From assembly GCA_900110595.1 (NCBI GenBank), contig FOEZ01000021.1, positions 1 through 64,000 on the forward strand: a DNA stretch of 64,000 bases, read 5' to 3'. The position numbers were made by a program, and so were the translations under genes. Positions 44,428-52,682 of the stretch are shown in pieces (the stretch's first letter is position 1; the number at the start of each line of letters is the position of its first letter). The notes below the pieces were generated by a model, which was given only the letters and a program-made list of their open reading frames with translations, was not told the origin of the DNA and made no database searches. The stretch comes from Arthrobacter sp. OV608. GTDB lineage: Bacteria > Actinomycetota > Actinomycetes > Actinomycetales > Micrococcaceae.

Positions 44428-45284
44428 CGCCCCATCCTCAACGCGAACTGCCGCCTCGTCAGGAACCAGCCCGCCACCGCAAGGCCCACCAGCACCAGGA
44501 CGTGAAGGACGGTCAGCAGCGGCGGTTCCTGGTAGCCGTACGTAAAGACGCGTCCCAGCTCGGTCCCGTGCCAGATCGGCGAGATCCACCCGATCCACCG
44601 CACCGCCAGCGGCAGGGTGTCCAGCGGAAAGAAGGTCCCGGAGAACAGGAAGAGCGGCATCACAATGAAGCGCATCACCAGGGCGAACTGGCCCTTGTCC
44701 TCGGTTATCGACGCCGAATAGGCCATCAGCGGCAAACCAAAGGAGAGCGCGGCCAGCGTGGCGACCAGGATGGCCACCCATCCCCATCCGCCCGGTGCCG
44801 CGCCGAACAGGGCAACCGCAGCAAAATAGATGGCAGACTGCAACAGGAACCGCAGGGTGACCGCCATGATGTGGCCCGCCGCGATCTGCTGTGGCGTCAG
44901 CGGCGAGGCGTGCGGGCCGTAGTAGGTCCGCCGCCACTTGAAGCCGCCCATCACCGGGAACGTGAATTCGTTGGCTGCCGTCATCACGGCCGCGGAGACC
45001 AGCAGGGCGGGCGCCACAAACGTTACATACCCCACTCCCCCGAAGGCTCCGGCACCCTGCGCGTCCACGAGGGTGGCCAGGCCAACGCCCATCGCGAACA
45101 GGTAAGCCACGGGGTGGCCCACGCTGTACATCAGCAGGGACCAGCTGTAGCCCTTCATCACCCGGAGGACATGCTCCATGTAGTAGAAGGCACCCCAGCG
45201 GCGCGCCTTCGCCGCGGCCACTCCAGGGCTGTGCGCCGATGGAAGGGCATGGTGGGCCGCGCCCGTCAACGTCTCGTCAGTCAA
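44424..45284 (-). CDS. ABC-2 type exporter permease (first; NodJ-like)
   Basis: The 286-aa protein has six membrane helices after about 35 hydrophilic residues. The segments GAFYYMEHVLRVMKGYSWSL and LFSGTFFPLDTLPLAVRWIG are like the second permease, so the two are paralogs that form a heterodimer. Its start overlaps the ATPase stop by 8 nt, and its stop overlaps the next permease. Confidence 0.9.
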   Translation of the reverse strand: MTDETLTGAAHHALPSAHSPGVAAAKARRWGAFYYMEHVLRVMKGYSWSLLMYSVGHPVAYLFAMGVGLATLVDAQGAGAFGGVGYVTFVAPALLVSAAVMTAANEFTFPVMGGFKWRRTYYGPHASPLTPQQIAAGHIMAVTLRFLLQSAIYFAAVALFGAAPGGWGWVAILVATLAALSFGLPLMAYSASITEDKGQFALVMRFIVMPLFLFSGTFFPLDTLPLAVRWIGWISPIWHGTELGRVFTYGYQEPPLLTVLHVLVLVGLAVAGWFLTRRQFALRMGR

Positions 45285-46254
45285 CGAGGCTCCTGCCTGT
45301 CAGCCGCAGGAAGACGTCCTCGAGCGAGGACCTGCGGACCAGCGATGTCAGCGGCCTCAGGCCGCGGGACGCTACCTGCTCAAGGGCGGACTCGCCGTCG
45401 TGCGCGTAAATGAGCACCCGGTCCGGCAGCACCTCAAGCCGATCCCCGATGCCGTCCAGCTCGGCGGCGATGGTGGTGTTCCGCTCGGAGCCGAAACGCA
45501 GCTCCACCACCTCACGGGTGGAGTGGCCGCGGATGAGCTGCGCCGGCGACCCCTCGGCCATGATGCGGCCCTTGTCCACCACGATCAGCCGGTCGCAGAG
45601 CTGCTCCGCCTCATCCATGTAGTGGGTGGTGAGGATCAGCGTGACGCCTTGCTCCTTGAGCCGGAACAGCCGGTCCCAGAGAATGTGCCGGGCCTGCGGG
45701 TCCAGGCCGGTGGTGGGTTCATCCAGCAGCAGGATCTGCGGCTCGTTGATCAGCGAGCGGGCGATTGTCAGGCGCCGCTTCATGCCGCCGGACAGGGCGT
45801 CCACCTTGGATTTGGCTTTGTCGGTCAGCTGCGCGAACTCGAGCAGTTCATCGGCCTTCGGTTTCAGGTAGCTCATGGGCAGGCCGAAATACCGTCCGTA
45901 GACCAGGAGGTTGTCACGGACCCGCAGTTCCTCGTCCAGGTTGTCCTGCTGCGGCAACACACCCAGGTGTGCGCGGACTTCCGGCCCGTGCACGTCCGGG
46001 TCAAGGCCCATGATCTCAAGGCTGCCGGAGGTGCGGCTGGTGACGCCGCCGATCATTTTCATGGTGGTGGACTTGCCGGCTCCATTGGGTCCGAGCAGGC
46101 CGAAGGACTCGCCCGCCGGGACGCTGAAGGAGATGGCGTCCACGGCGGCCACGTCGCCGTACTTTTTGGTGAGGTTTTCGGCGGTGATGACCGTGCGGGG
46201 CGTCTTCCGCCCGCCCGCCCGGGCTGTGGAGGGCAGGATGGCTTCGTTGTGCAC
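45277..46254 (-). CDS. ABC-2 type exporter ATPase (DrrA/NodI-like)
   Basis: The 325-aa protein has Walker A (GPNGAGKSTTMK near residue 58), signature (LSGGMKRRLTIARSL near 155), Walker B (ILLLDEPTTGLDPQ near 176) and a C-terminal domain of about 95 residues as in DrrA/NodI. It powers the two permeases that follow. The GTG start at 46252-46254 has GGAGG only 1 nt away, too close, so the true start may lie elsewhere, though no better codon precedes the core (ITAENLTKKYG). Confidence 0.9.
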   Translation of the reverse strand: MHNEAILPSTARAGGRKTPRTVITAENLTKKYGDVAAVDAISFSVPAGESFGLLGPNGAGKSTTMKMIGGVTSRTSGSLEIMGLDPDVHGPEVRAHLGVLPQQDNLDEELRVRDNLLVYGRYFGLPMSYLKPKADELLEFAQLTDKAKSKVDALSGGMKRRLTIARSLINEPQILLLDEPTTGLDPQARHILWDRLFRLKEQGVTLILTTHYMDEAEQLCDRLIVVDKGRIMAEGSPAQLIRGHSTREVVELRFGSERNTTIAAELDGIGDRLEVLPDRVLIYAHDGESALEQVASRGLRPLTSLVRRSSLEDVFLRLTGRSLVD

Positions 46255-46324
46255 CCTCCGCAGACTAGTTCAGCCCTCTGCTAAACGGTAGTGCCGTCCG
46301 CTTTAACACAAGCGTGTTAAGTCT

Positions 46325-46370
46325 CGACGGCGGCAGGCTCCTCCGCTGGGGAAGGCGCCTGCCGCCGTCG
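46325..46370 (-). terminator. Terminator hairpin after folD
   Basis: A perfect 14-bp stem (46325-46338 with 46357-46370) with an 18-nt loop lies 19 nt after the folD stop. The minus-strand tail AGACTTAAC is only slightly U-rich. Confidence 0.65.
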
Positions 46371-46389
46371 TACTCGCCTGATAGCGCCT

Positions 46390-47289
46390 CTAGGCAATGC
46401 CTGCCTTGCGCTCGGCGGCTTCGACCACGTTGGTCATCAGCAGCGCCACGGTCATCGGACCGACGCCGCCAGGGTTCGGCGAGATCCAGCCGGCTACCTC
46501 GGCGGCGGCAGGATCGATGTCGCCGTGGACCTTGCTCTTGCCCGTCTCGGGGTCGGTCTCCCGGGTGACACCAACGTCCAGCACGGCAGCACCGGGCTTC
46601 ACGTCTGATGCCTTGACGATGTGCTTGGCACCGGCCGCGCCCACGATCACGTCCGCCTGGCGCAGCAGCTCGGACATGTTGGTGGTGCCGGTGTGGGTCA
46701 GCGTCACCGTGGCGTTGATTTCGCGCCGGGTCAGCAGCAGCCCGATGGACCGGCCGATCGTCACACCACGGCCCACCACCACCACGTGCTTGCCCTTGAG
46801 GTCGTAGCCGTTGCGCAGGAGCAACTCGATGACACCGCGGGGTGTGCACGGCAGCGGCGAGGTGATCTTGCCGTTGACGTTGAGTACCAGCCGGCCGAGG
46901 TTGGTGGGGTGCAGGCCGTCTGCGTCCTTGTCGGGGTCGATCCGTTCAAGGATGGCGTCGGTGTCCAGGTGTTTGGGGAGCGGCAGCTGCACGATGTACC
47001 CGTGGCAGGTGGGGTCCGCATTGAGTTCGTCAATGAGGGCCTCAACCTGCTCCTGGGTGGCGTCGCCGGGAAGCTCGCGCTGGATGGAATTCATCCCGAT
47101 CTCCACCGACTGCTTGTGCTTCATGGACACATACAGCTGGGAGGCCGGGTCCGCGCCCACCAGCACCGTGGCGATGCCGGGGGTGACGCCGCGTGCTTTG
47201 AGGGCTGCGACGCGTTCGCTGAGCTCGGACTTGATGGCGGCAGCTGCTGCCCTGCCGTCGAGGATCCGGGCAGTTTTGGTGTCAGTCAT
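46390..47289 (-). CDS. folD: Methylenetetrahydrofolate dehydrogenase / cyclohydrolase
   Basis: The 299-aa bifunctional enzyme turns 5,10-methylene-THF into 10-formyl-THF with NADP. The catalytic Lys lies in LYVSMKHKQSVEIG near residue 56; the family signatures GYIVQLPLPKHLD near residue 99 and PGGVGPMTVALLMTN at the end are present. It starts 3 nt after the glyA stop and so shares the glyA transcript and its ZTP riboswitch. FolD uses the methylene-THF made by GlyA. Confidence 0.97.
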   Translation of the reverse strand: MTDTKTARILDGRAAAAAIKSELSERVAALKARGVTPGIATVLVGADPASQLYVSMKHKQSVEIGMNSIQRELPGDATQEQVEALIDELNADPTCHGYIVQLPLPKHLDTDAILERIDPDKDADGLHPTNLGRLVLNVNGKITSPLPCTPRGVIELLLRNGYDLKGKHVVVVGRGVTIGRSIGLLLTRREINATVTLTHTGTTNMSELLRQADVIVGAAGAKHIVKASDVKPGAAVLDVGVTRETDPETGKSKVHGDIDPAAAEVAGWISPNPGGVGPMTVALLMTNVVEAAERKAGIA

Positions 47290-47292
47290 GGA

Positions 47293-48591
47293 TCACCACT
47301 GCTCGTGCGTCGGGTACAGCGGGAAGTCGGCGGCGAGCTTGTCCACGCGGGCCTGCAGGGCCTCCACGTCGGCGCTGGTGCCGGCCTTCAGCGCGGTGGC
47401 GATGATCTCGGCCACCTCGGTGAACTGGGCGGCACCGAAGCCGCGGGTGGCAAGGGCCGGGGTGCCGATGCGCAGGCCGGAGGTGACCATCGGCGGGCGG
47501 GGGTCGAACGGCACGGCGTTGCGGTTGACGGTGATGCCCACGGAGTGCAGGAGGTCTTCCGCCTGCTGCCCGTCCAGCTGCGAGTTGCGCAGGTCAACAA
47601 GGACCAGGTGCACATCGGTGCCGCCGGTCAGGACGGAGACGCCGGCTTCGGCGACGTCGGCCTGGTTGAGGCGGTCGGCGATGATCTTGGCGCCTTCCAG
47701 GACGCGCTCCTGGCGCTCCTTGAATTCCTCGGTGCCGGCGATCTTGAAGGCCACTGCCTTGGCTGCGATGACGTGCATGAGCGGGCCGCCCTGCTGGCCG
47801 GGGAAGACGTTGGAGTTCAGCTTCTTGGCCCACTCCTGCTTGGCCAGGATCACACCGGAGCGCGGACCCGCGAGGGTCTTGTGCACGGTGGAGGTGACGA
47901 CGTCGGAGTGCGGCACCGGGCTCGGGTGCAGGCCGGCGGCAACCAGGCCGGCGAAGTGTGCCATGTCGGTCCAGAGCAGTGCGCCCACCTCATCGGCGAT
48001 GGAGCGGAAGGCGGCGAAGTCCAGGTGGCGCGGGTAGGCGGACCAACCGGCGATGATGACCTGCGGCTTTTCGGCGATGGCCTGCTCGCGGAGCTTGTCC
48101 ATGTCGATGCGGAAGTTGTCTTCCTCCACCTGGTAGGCAGCCACGTTGTAGAGCTTGCCGGAGAAGTTCAGCTTCATGCCGTGCGTCAGGTGGCCGCCGT
48201 GGGCCAGGGACAGGCCCAGGATCTTGTCGCCCGGGGTAATCATGGCGGACAGTGCAGCGGCGTTGGCCTGGGCACCGGAGTGCGGCTGGACGTTGGCGTA
48301 CTCGGCGCCGAAGAGTGCCTTGACCCTGTCGATGGCCAGCTGCTCGGCAACGTCAACATATTCGCAACCGCCGTAGTAGCGGCGGCCCGGGTAACCCTCA
48401 GCGTACTTGTTGGTGAGGACTGAGCCCTGGGCCTCCATCACGGCGCGGGGGGCGAAGTTTTCGGAAGCAATCATTTCCAGGGTGCCGCGCTGGCGGCCGA
48501 GCTCCTGGTCCAGGACTGCTGCGATTTCGGGGTCGAGCTCAGCCAGCGGCTGATTGCTGACGGCGGTGGTTGAAGTGGCTGTAGTAGTCAC
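47293..48591 (-). CDS. glyA: Serine hydroxymethyltransferase
   Basis: The 432-aa PLP enzyme makes glycine and methylene-THF from serine. The PLP-binding Lys lies in VVTSTVHKTLAGPRSG near residue 237; PHSGAQANAA and the N-terminal ELGRQRGTLEMIASENF are typical. Start GTG at 48589-48591 has AGGAG 7-8 nt upstream. It is preceded by a 274-nt leader region that holds a ZTP riboswitch on the same strand, so expression should rise when ZTP signals 10-formyl-THF shortage. Confidence 0.97.
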   Translation of the reverse strand: MTTTATSTTAVSNQPLAELDPEIAAVLDQELGRQRGTLEMIASENFAPRAVMEAQGSVLTNKYAEGYPGRRYYGGCEYVDVAEQLAIDRVKALFGAEYANVQPHSGAQANAAALSAMITPGDKILGLSLAHGGHLTHGMKLNFSGKLYNVAAYQVEEDNFRIDMDKLREQAIAEKPQVIIAGWSAYPRHLDFAAFRSIADEVGALLWTDMAHFAGLVAAGLHPSPVPHSDVVTSTVHKTLAGPRSGVILAKQEWAKKLNSNVFPGQQGGPLMHVIAAKAVAFKIAGTEEFKERQERVLEGAKIIADRLNQADVAEAGVSVLTGGTDVHLVLVDLRNSQLDGQQAEDLLHSVGITVNRNAVPFDPRPPMVTSGLRIGTPALATRGFGAAQFTEVAEIIATALKAGTSADVEALQARVDKLAADFPLYPTHEQW

Positions 48592-48735
48592 GAAAAACTC
48601 CTGGCTAGGGATACGGGCACTGCTTAGGTCAGGCTACCGGCTGGCGCGCTTGCACACTGCCTTGTGACAGGCGTGAAAGCGCGGGTATGGCGCTGCAGTA
48701 CTGACGCAGGTGCAGCCCCAATTCCGGCAAGACAT

Positions 48736-48822
48736 GACCCTCGGCCCAGGCGTACGATCCGTGGTCTTCGTGATTGCCGCTCCCTGGTGGTTAGCCACCC
48801 AACGCCAGTTGCGACCTCCCCA
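48736..48822 (-). ncRNA. ZTP (pfl) riboswitch upstream of glyA-folD
   Basis: The minus strand reads GGTCGCAACTGGCG at the 5' side (48816 downward), then a hairpin GGTGG-CTAA-CCACC, then AGGGAGCGGC, a 24-nt linker, and CGCCTGGGC (48752-48744). These are the core blocks of the ZTP/pfl motif in the right order and spacing. The glyA start is about 145 nt downstream, leaving room for an expression platform, but I see no clean terminator stem there. ZTP riboswitches typically control folD, glyA and purine genes, which fits exactly. Confidence 0.85.
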
Positions 48823-48865
48823 GCGTACCAAATCCGGCCCGTCCTGCGCGGGTAGGCTTGTACGC

Positions 48866-49726
48866 GTGAGTGAAGAGCAGCTGAACCAAGCGTACGTAGT
48901 AACCCTGTCCTGCCCGGACCGCCCGGGAATCGTCCATGCGGTGGCCGGCGCCCTGCTGGTGGCGGGGTGCAATATTACGGATTCGCAGCAGTACGGCAGT
49001 CCCGCCACGGGCAACTTCTTTATGCGCGTGGAAGTAACGACGCCGGCCCCCGCCCCAGAGCTTCGGGCCGCCCTGGAGCCCGTGGCCGGCGCCTTCGGTA
49101 TGCAGTGGAGCCTCAACGCTGTGGGCCAGAAGGTCCGCACCCTGGTGATGGCCAGCACGTCCGCACACTGCCTCAACGACCTGCTGTTCCAGCAGCGCTC
49201 CGGCACCCTCCCCATTGAGATCCCCGCCATTGTGTCCAACCACCAGGACCTTGCCGGGCTGGCTGAGTTCTACGGCATCCCGTTCCACCACATCCCGGTC
49301 ACCCGGGACACCAAGGTCCAGGCCGAGGACAAGCTCCGCGCCCTCATCGCCGAGCACGATATCGAACTGACGGTCCTGGCCCGGTACATGCAGATCCTCT
49401 CCGACGAGCTCTGCACCGATCTCACCGGCAAGGCCATCAACATCCACCACTCGTTCCTGCCGTCCTTCAAGGGCGCCAAGCCGTACCACCAGGCCCACGC
49501 GCGCGGCGTGAAGCTGATCGGCGCCACTGCCCACTACGTGACGGCGGCGTTGGACGAGGGCCCCATCATCGAGCAGGAAGTCATCCGCGTTGACCATGCC
49601 CGCACGCCGGAGCAGTTTGTCCAGATGGGCAGGGACGTGGAAGGCCGCACGCTGGTCCAGGCGGTGCAGTGGCACGCGGAGCACCGGGTGCTGCTCGACG
49701 GCAACCGGACAGTCGTCTTTAACTAG
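48866..49726 (+). CDS. purU: Formyltetrahydrofolate deformylase
   Basis: The protein is 286 aa from the GTG at 48866. An ACT domain (VVTLSCPDRPGIVHAVAG) covers residues 9-80, and the formyltransferase-like catalytic part shows INIHHSFLPSFKGAKPYHQA near residue 191 and ATAHYVTAALDEGPII. It splits 10-formyl-THF into THF and formate, balancing the folate pool. There is no Shine-Dalgarno; a TAGGCT -10 box ends 8 nt before the GTG, so a leaderless mRNA is likely. It is divergent from riboswitch-controlled glyA-folD, a coherent one-carbon module. Confidence 0.94.
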   Translation: MSEEQLNQAYVVTLSCPDRPGIVHAVAGALLVAGCNITDSQQYGSPATGNFFMRVEVTTPAPAPELRAALEPVAGAFGMQWSLNAVGQKVRTLVMASTSAHCLNDLLFQQRSGTLPIEIPAIVSNHQDLAGLAEFYGIPFHHIPVTRDTKVQAEDKLRALIAEHDIELTVLARYMQILSDELCTDLTGKAINIHHSFLPSFKGAKPYHQAHARGVKLIGATAHYVTAALDEGPIIEQEVIRVDHARTPEQFVQMGRDVEGRTLVQAVQWHAEHRVLLDGNRTVVFN

Positions 49727-49753
49727 GTGCAGCCACCCTCCCCCGGAGACGCA

Positions 49754-50413
49754 ATGGAAGCGGAAGCGGACCACGGCGAGCGGCGACTTGCCGACTTCTA
49801 CAACGGCCGCGCCGCGTCCGGGGCCGACCACCCGCCGTCGCACCAGCGGGTGGAACAGCGCGAACGTTTCGTTGCCCTCCTGAAGCACGAGGGGCGCCAC
49901 GCGATCCTGGAGGTAGGGACAGGAACCGGCCAGGACGGGCTGCAATTTGTGCAGGCCGGGATCCATTACACGGGCGTGGACATCGCCGAAGGCCAGGTCC
50001 GGTGGGCGCGTAGCCGAGGGCTCGACGTCTCTGTGGCCAGTGCGCGCCGGCTGCCCTTCCCGGACAGCTCGTTCCCGGCAATGTGGTCGATGAGCACGCT
50101 GCTGCACGTTCCGGCCCGGGATATCGATGCGGTGCTGGCGGAGCTGGCCCGCGTGGCCGCTCCCGGCGCGCCGATCGCCGTCGGGCTCTGGTCCGGGGAC
50201 GATGAAGAGGTCCTGAACCCCGAGGACGACGTCGAACCCCGCTTCTTCAGCAGGCGCAGCGATGCCACGGTCCGCGAGGTCTTTGGCCGCCATGGCACCG
50301 TCGAGGAGTTTGTGACGTGGCCGGAGGGAAGCGGCGCCGAGTCCGGGCCCGGCGCGGGACTCTGGAACCAGCATTACCAGTTCCTGATCCTGCGCACCCC
50401 TGGCCCCAAGTAG
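49754..50413 (+). CDS. Class I SAM-dependent methyltransferase
   Basis: The protein is 219 aa from the ATG at 49754, with GGAG upstream; an in-frame GTG at 49727 directly after the purU stop has none. The SAM-binding motif ILEVGTGTGQDGLQF is near residue 50, YTGVDIAEGQVRWARSRG follows and LPFPDSSFPAMWSMSTLLHV is the substrate-side motif. The target is unknown. It is likely co-transcribed with purU, 27 nt apart. Confidence 0.87.
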   Translation: MEAEADHGERRLADFYNGRAASGADHPPSHQRVEQRERFVALLKHEGRHAILEVGTGTGQDGLQFVQAGIHYTGVDIAEGQVRWARSRGLDVSVASARRLPFPDSSFPAMWSMSTLLHVPARDIDAVLAELARVAAPGAPIAVGLWSGDDEEVLNPEDDVEPRFFSRRSDATVREVFGRHGTVEEFVTWPEGSGAESGPGAGLWNQHYQFLILRTPGPK

Positions 50414-50433
50414 GGATGTCCTAGGCTTGGGCC

Positions 50434-50952
50434 ATGGCTCCTCTTTACCCTTTCGCCGGCAACACCCCGGCCGTCCACGACTCCGCTTTTGTTGCCCCCA
50501 CGGCATCGATCATTGGCAACGCCACCCTCGCCGCAGACGCCAGCGCGTTCTACGGCGTCTCGGTCCGGGCCGATACTGCCGCCATCTCCGTAGGCGCCGG
50601 CAGCAACCTGCAGGACAACGTGGTGCTGCACGCGGACCCCGGCTTTCCCTGCACCGTGGGCGAGCGCGTCAGCGTGGGGCACGCCGCCGTCGTGCACGGC
50701 TGCACTGTGGAGGACGACTGCCTGATCGGCATGGGCGCGACAGTACTTAACGGCGCGGTGATCGGCGCCGGCTCGCTTGTGGCGGCCGGCGCCGTAGTGC
50801 TCGAAGGCACGGTGGTCCCGCCCCGCTCGCTCGTGGCTGGGGTCCCAGGCAAAGTGCGCCGCGAACTCACCGATGAGGAGTACGACGGCGTCCGGGCCAA
50901 CGCGGCGCGCTACGTCGAGCTGGCCGCAGCGCACCGGCAGATGCACCTCTAA
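50434..50952 (+). CDS. Gamma carbonic anhydrase family protein
   Basis: The 172-aa protein is a left-handed beta-helix built of hexapeptide repeats. The zinc-binding His residues lie in VVLHADPG near residue 66 and VSVGHAAVVHGC near residue 85. Family members include carbonic anhydrases and acyltransferase-like YrdA/PaaY proteins. Its stop overlaps by 4 nt the convergent monooxygenase stop. Activity cannot be told from sequence alone. Confidence 0.88.
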   Translation: MAPLYPFAGNTPAVHDSAFVAPTASIIGNATLAADASAFYGVSVRADTAAISVGAGSNLQDNVVLHADPGFPCTVGERVSVGHAAVVHGCTVEDDCLIGMGATVLNGAVIGAGSLVAAGAVVLEGTVVPPRSLVAGVPGKVRRELTDEEYDGVRANAARYVELAAAHRQMHL

Positions 50953-52682
50953 TCGAGGCTGATTGGCCCGATCTCGTCCAGCAGTTCGCCGGGTCCGGGG
51001 TTGGAAGGAGCCGAGGCGCCGCCGAGGTGGTTCAGGACTCCCCACACGGCGTTCAGGCCCGTGGTGACGGCGCCTTCCGCCCAGCCGGCCGTGAACGAAA
51101 CGTCGTCCCCGGCCAGGAAGATGCCGCGCTGTGATTCGGGCAGCTTGTCCTGCTTGAAGTGCGTGAACAGCCGCTGCTGGTACCGGTAGTGGCCGGGGAG
51201 GTTGGCCTTGAAGGCGCCCATGAAGTTGGGGTCGGCTTCCCAGGAGACGGTGATGGGCTGGCCCACGATGTGGCCGGCGATGTCCACGCCGGGGTAGATC
51301 TGCTCGAGTGAGTGCAGCATGAGTTCAACGCGCTCGTCGGCATCAAGCGCCAGCCACTTCAACGCGTCGTCGTTCCAGGTGTAGGAGAGCAGGATGACGG
51401 CGGGCTGGTCCGGACCGTTGTCCAGCAGGTACGTGGCCCGGTTGAGGCGGTCCGTAAGGGTCATCGACAGGACCTCGTTGCCGGTGTCCGGGTCGATGTC
51501 CTTCCAGAACGGCCGGTCCACCATCACAAACGTTTTGGAGGACTGCATGTAGTGCGAGCGCTCGATAGCGGTCCAGAGCTCAGCCGGGAAAAGGGCTTCC
51601 TCCGTGTGGATCCGGGTGGACAGGAGCCAGGACTGGCAGGTGGTCACCACCGCTGGGTAGCTGGCCTCACGGCCCCAGCGTTCGCGGATCCGCAGGTTTC
51701 CGTCCGGGTCGCGGCTGATCCTGCCCACAGCACCGCGGGGCGAGCCGGAGTGCAGTGAGGACAGGGAGGTTCCTTCCGGCCAGTGTGCCATGTTCGACGG
51801 CGCGTGCTGCCAGAGTGCCTCGGGCAGGCGTTGCGCTCCCCCGCTGATGAGCCGGTGCTGGTCATCGGCGTCCGTGTACACCACGCGCAGGATTTCCAGG
51901 ATGGAGTTGGGGAAATCAGTGTCCCAGCCGCCGGTGCCGAAGCCCACCTGGCCAAAGGCCTCCCGGTGTGCGAACCCTGCCTTCTTGAAGGAGTCGCTGG
52001 CGGCGATGAAGCCGTAGAACGTCTGCTCGTCCATCAGCGGCAGCAGTTCGTTCCACAGTTCTTTAATCCGGCCGGTATCCCTGGCCCGGATGGCCTGCTG
52101 CATCTCGGCGAACTTGGCCCCGTCATTGACCGCAGATTTCCAGGCGTCCGCCACTTCGCGGAAAAACGGCGGGAGGTCGCTGGGCTTTTCTGCGTAGTGC
52201 TTCTGGCCCGCCAGCTCAATGACCGTGCTGGATGTTGCCGGCGAGAGCGGGTTGGGAAACTCCTCGGTCTCCAGGCCCAGCAGGTCTACGTAGTGGTAAA
52301 ACGCCTTGCCGGATTCCGGGAACCGCATGCCGCCAAGGTCTGCCACCACCCCGGGCGCCGCAGGGAACGAGGCAGTGCGCAGGCGCCCGCCGATGCGGTC
52401 GGCTTCGTACACCACCGGCCGCAGACCCAGCTTCATCAGCTCATAGGCAGTGACCAGCCCTGAAAGTCCTGCTCCAATGACGGCCACCTCAGTACCCAGC
52501 AGGTCGGCCGGGACGGACCCCAAACCATCCGGATGCGCCAGGTAGTGGTCATAGCTGAACGGGAAGTCCGGGTTCAGCATGGTGATGGGACCCGCGGCGG
52601 TTCCCCCGGCAGCTGCAGCCGCGGCCGGGGCGGCTGAGGTGCTGGACGGGTCGGAGGCCGGCAGTTCGGTGGCGATGGTCAT
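50949..52682 (-). CDS. FAD-dependent amino acid 2-monooxygenase (tryptophan/phenylalanine type), IaaM-like
   Basis: The 577-aa flavoprotein has a FAD site VAVIGAGLSGLVTAYELMKLG near residue 69, followed by VYEADRIGGRLRT and DLGGMRFPESGKAF near residue 115. The GxMRFP segment, in which the Arg binds the amino acid carboxylate, is the mark of tryptophan 2-monooxygenase and phenylalanine oxidase. The C-terminal FAD motif is GIFLAGDDVSFTAGWAEGAV. It would turn an aromatic L-amino acid into its amide (decarboxylating) or deaminate it. Its start overlaps the APC permease stop. About 35 Ala/Ser-rich residues precede the core. A monoamine or L-amino acid oxidase is the alternative. Confidence 0.82.
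   Translation of the reverse strand: MTIATELPASDPSSTSAAPAAAAAAGGTAAGPITMLNPDFPFSYDHYLAHPDGLGSVPADLLGTEVAVIGAGLSGLVTAYELMKLGLRPVVYEADRIGGRLRTASFPAAPGVVADLGGMRFPESGKAFYHYVDLLGLETEEFPNPLSPATSSTVIELAGQKHYAEKPSDLPPFFREVADAWKSAVNDGAKFAEMQQAIRARDTGRIKELWNELLPLMDEQTFYGFIAASDSFKKAGFAHREAFGQVGFGTGGWDTDFPNSILEILRVVYTDADDQHRLISGGAQRLPEALWQHAPSNMAHWPEGTSLSSLHSGSPRGAVGRISRDPDGNLRIRERWGREASYPAVVTTCQSWLLSTRIHTEEALFPAELWTAIERSHYMQSSKTFVMVDRPFWKDIDPDTGNEVLSMTLTDRLNRATYLLDNGPDQPAVILLSYTWNDDALKWLALDADERVELMLHSLEQIYPGVDIAGHIVGQPITVSWEADPNFMGAFKANLPGHYRYQQRLFTHFKQDKLPESQRGIFLAGDDVSFTAGWAEGAVTTGLNAVWGVLNHLGGASAPSNPGPGELLDEIGPISLD

Noticed and set aside
43594..46254. Nodulation-type lipo-oligosaccharide exporter (NodIJ) in the strict sense
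   Set aside because: The proteins are NodI/NodJ-like by family, but no nod genes are present and this family is widespread in actinobacteria for other exports.
48592..48735. Glycine riboswitch ahead of glyA
   Set aside because: No tandem glycine aptamer core is visible; the conserved blocks at 48736-48822 match the ZTP motif instead.
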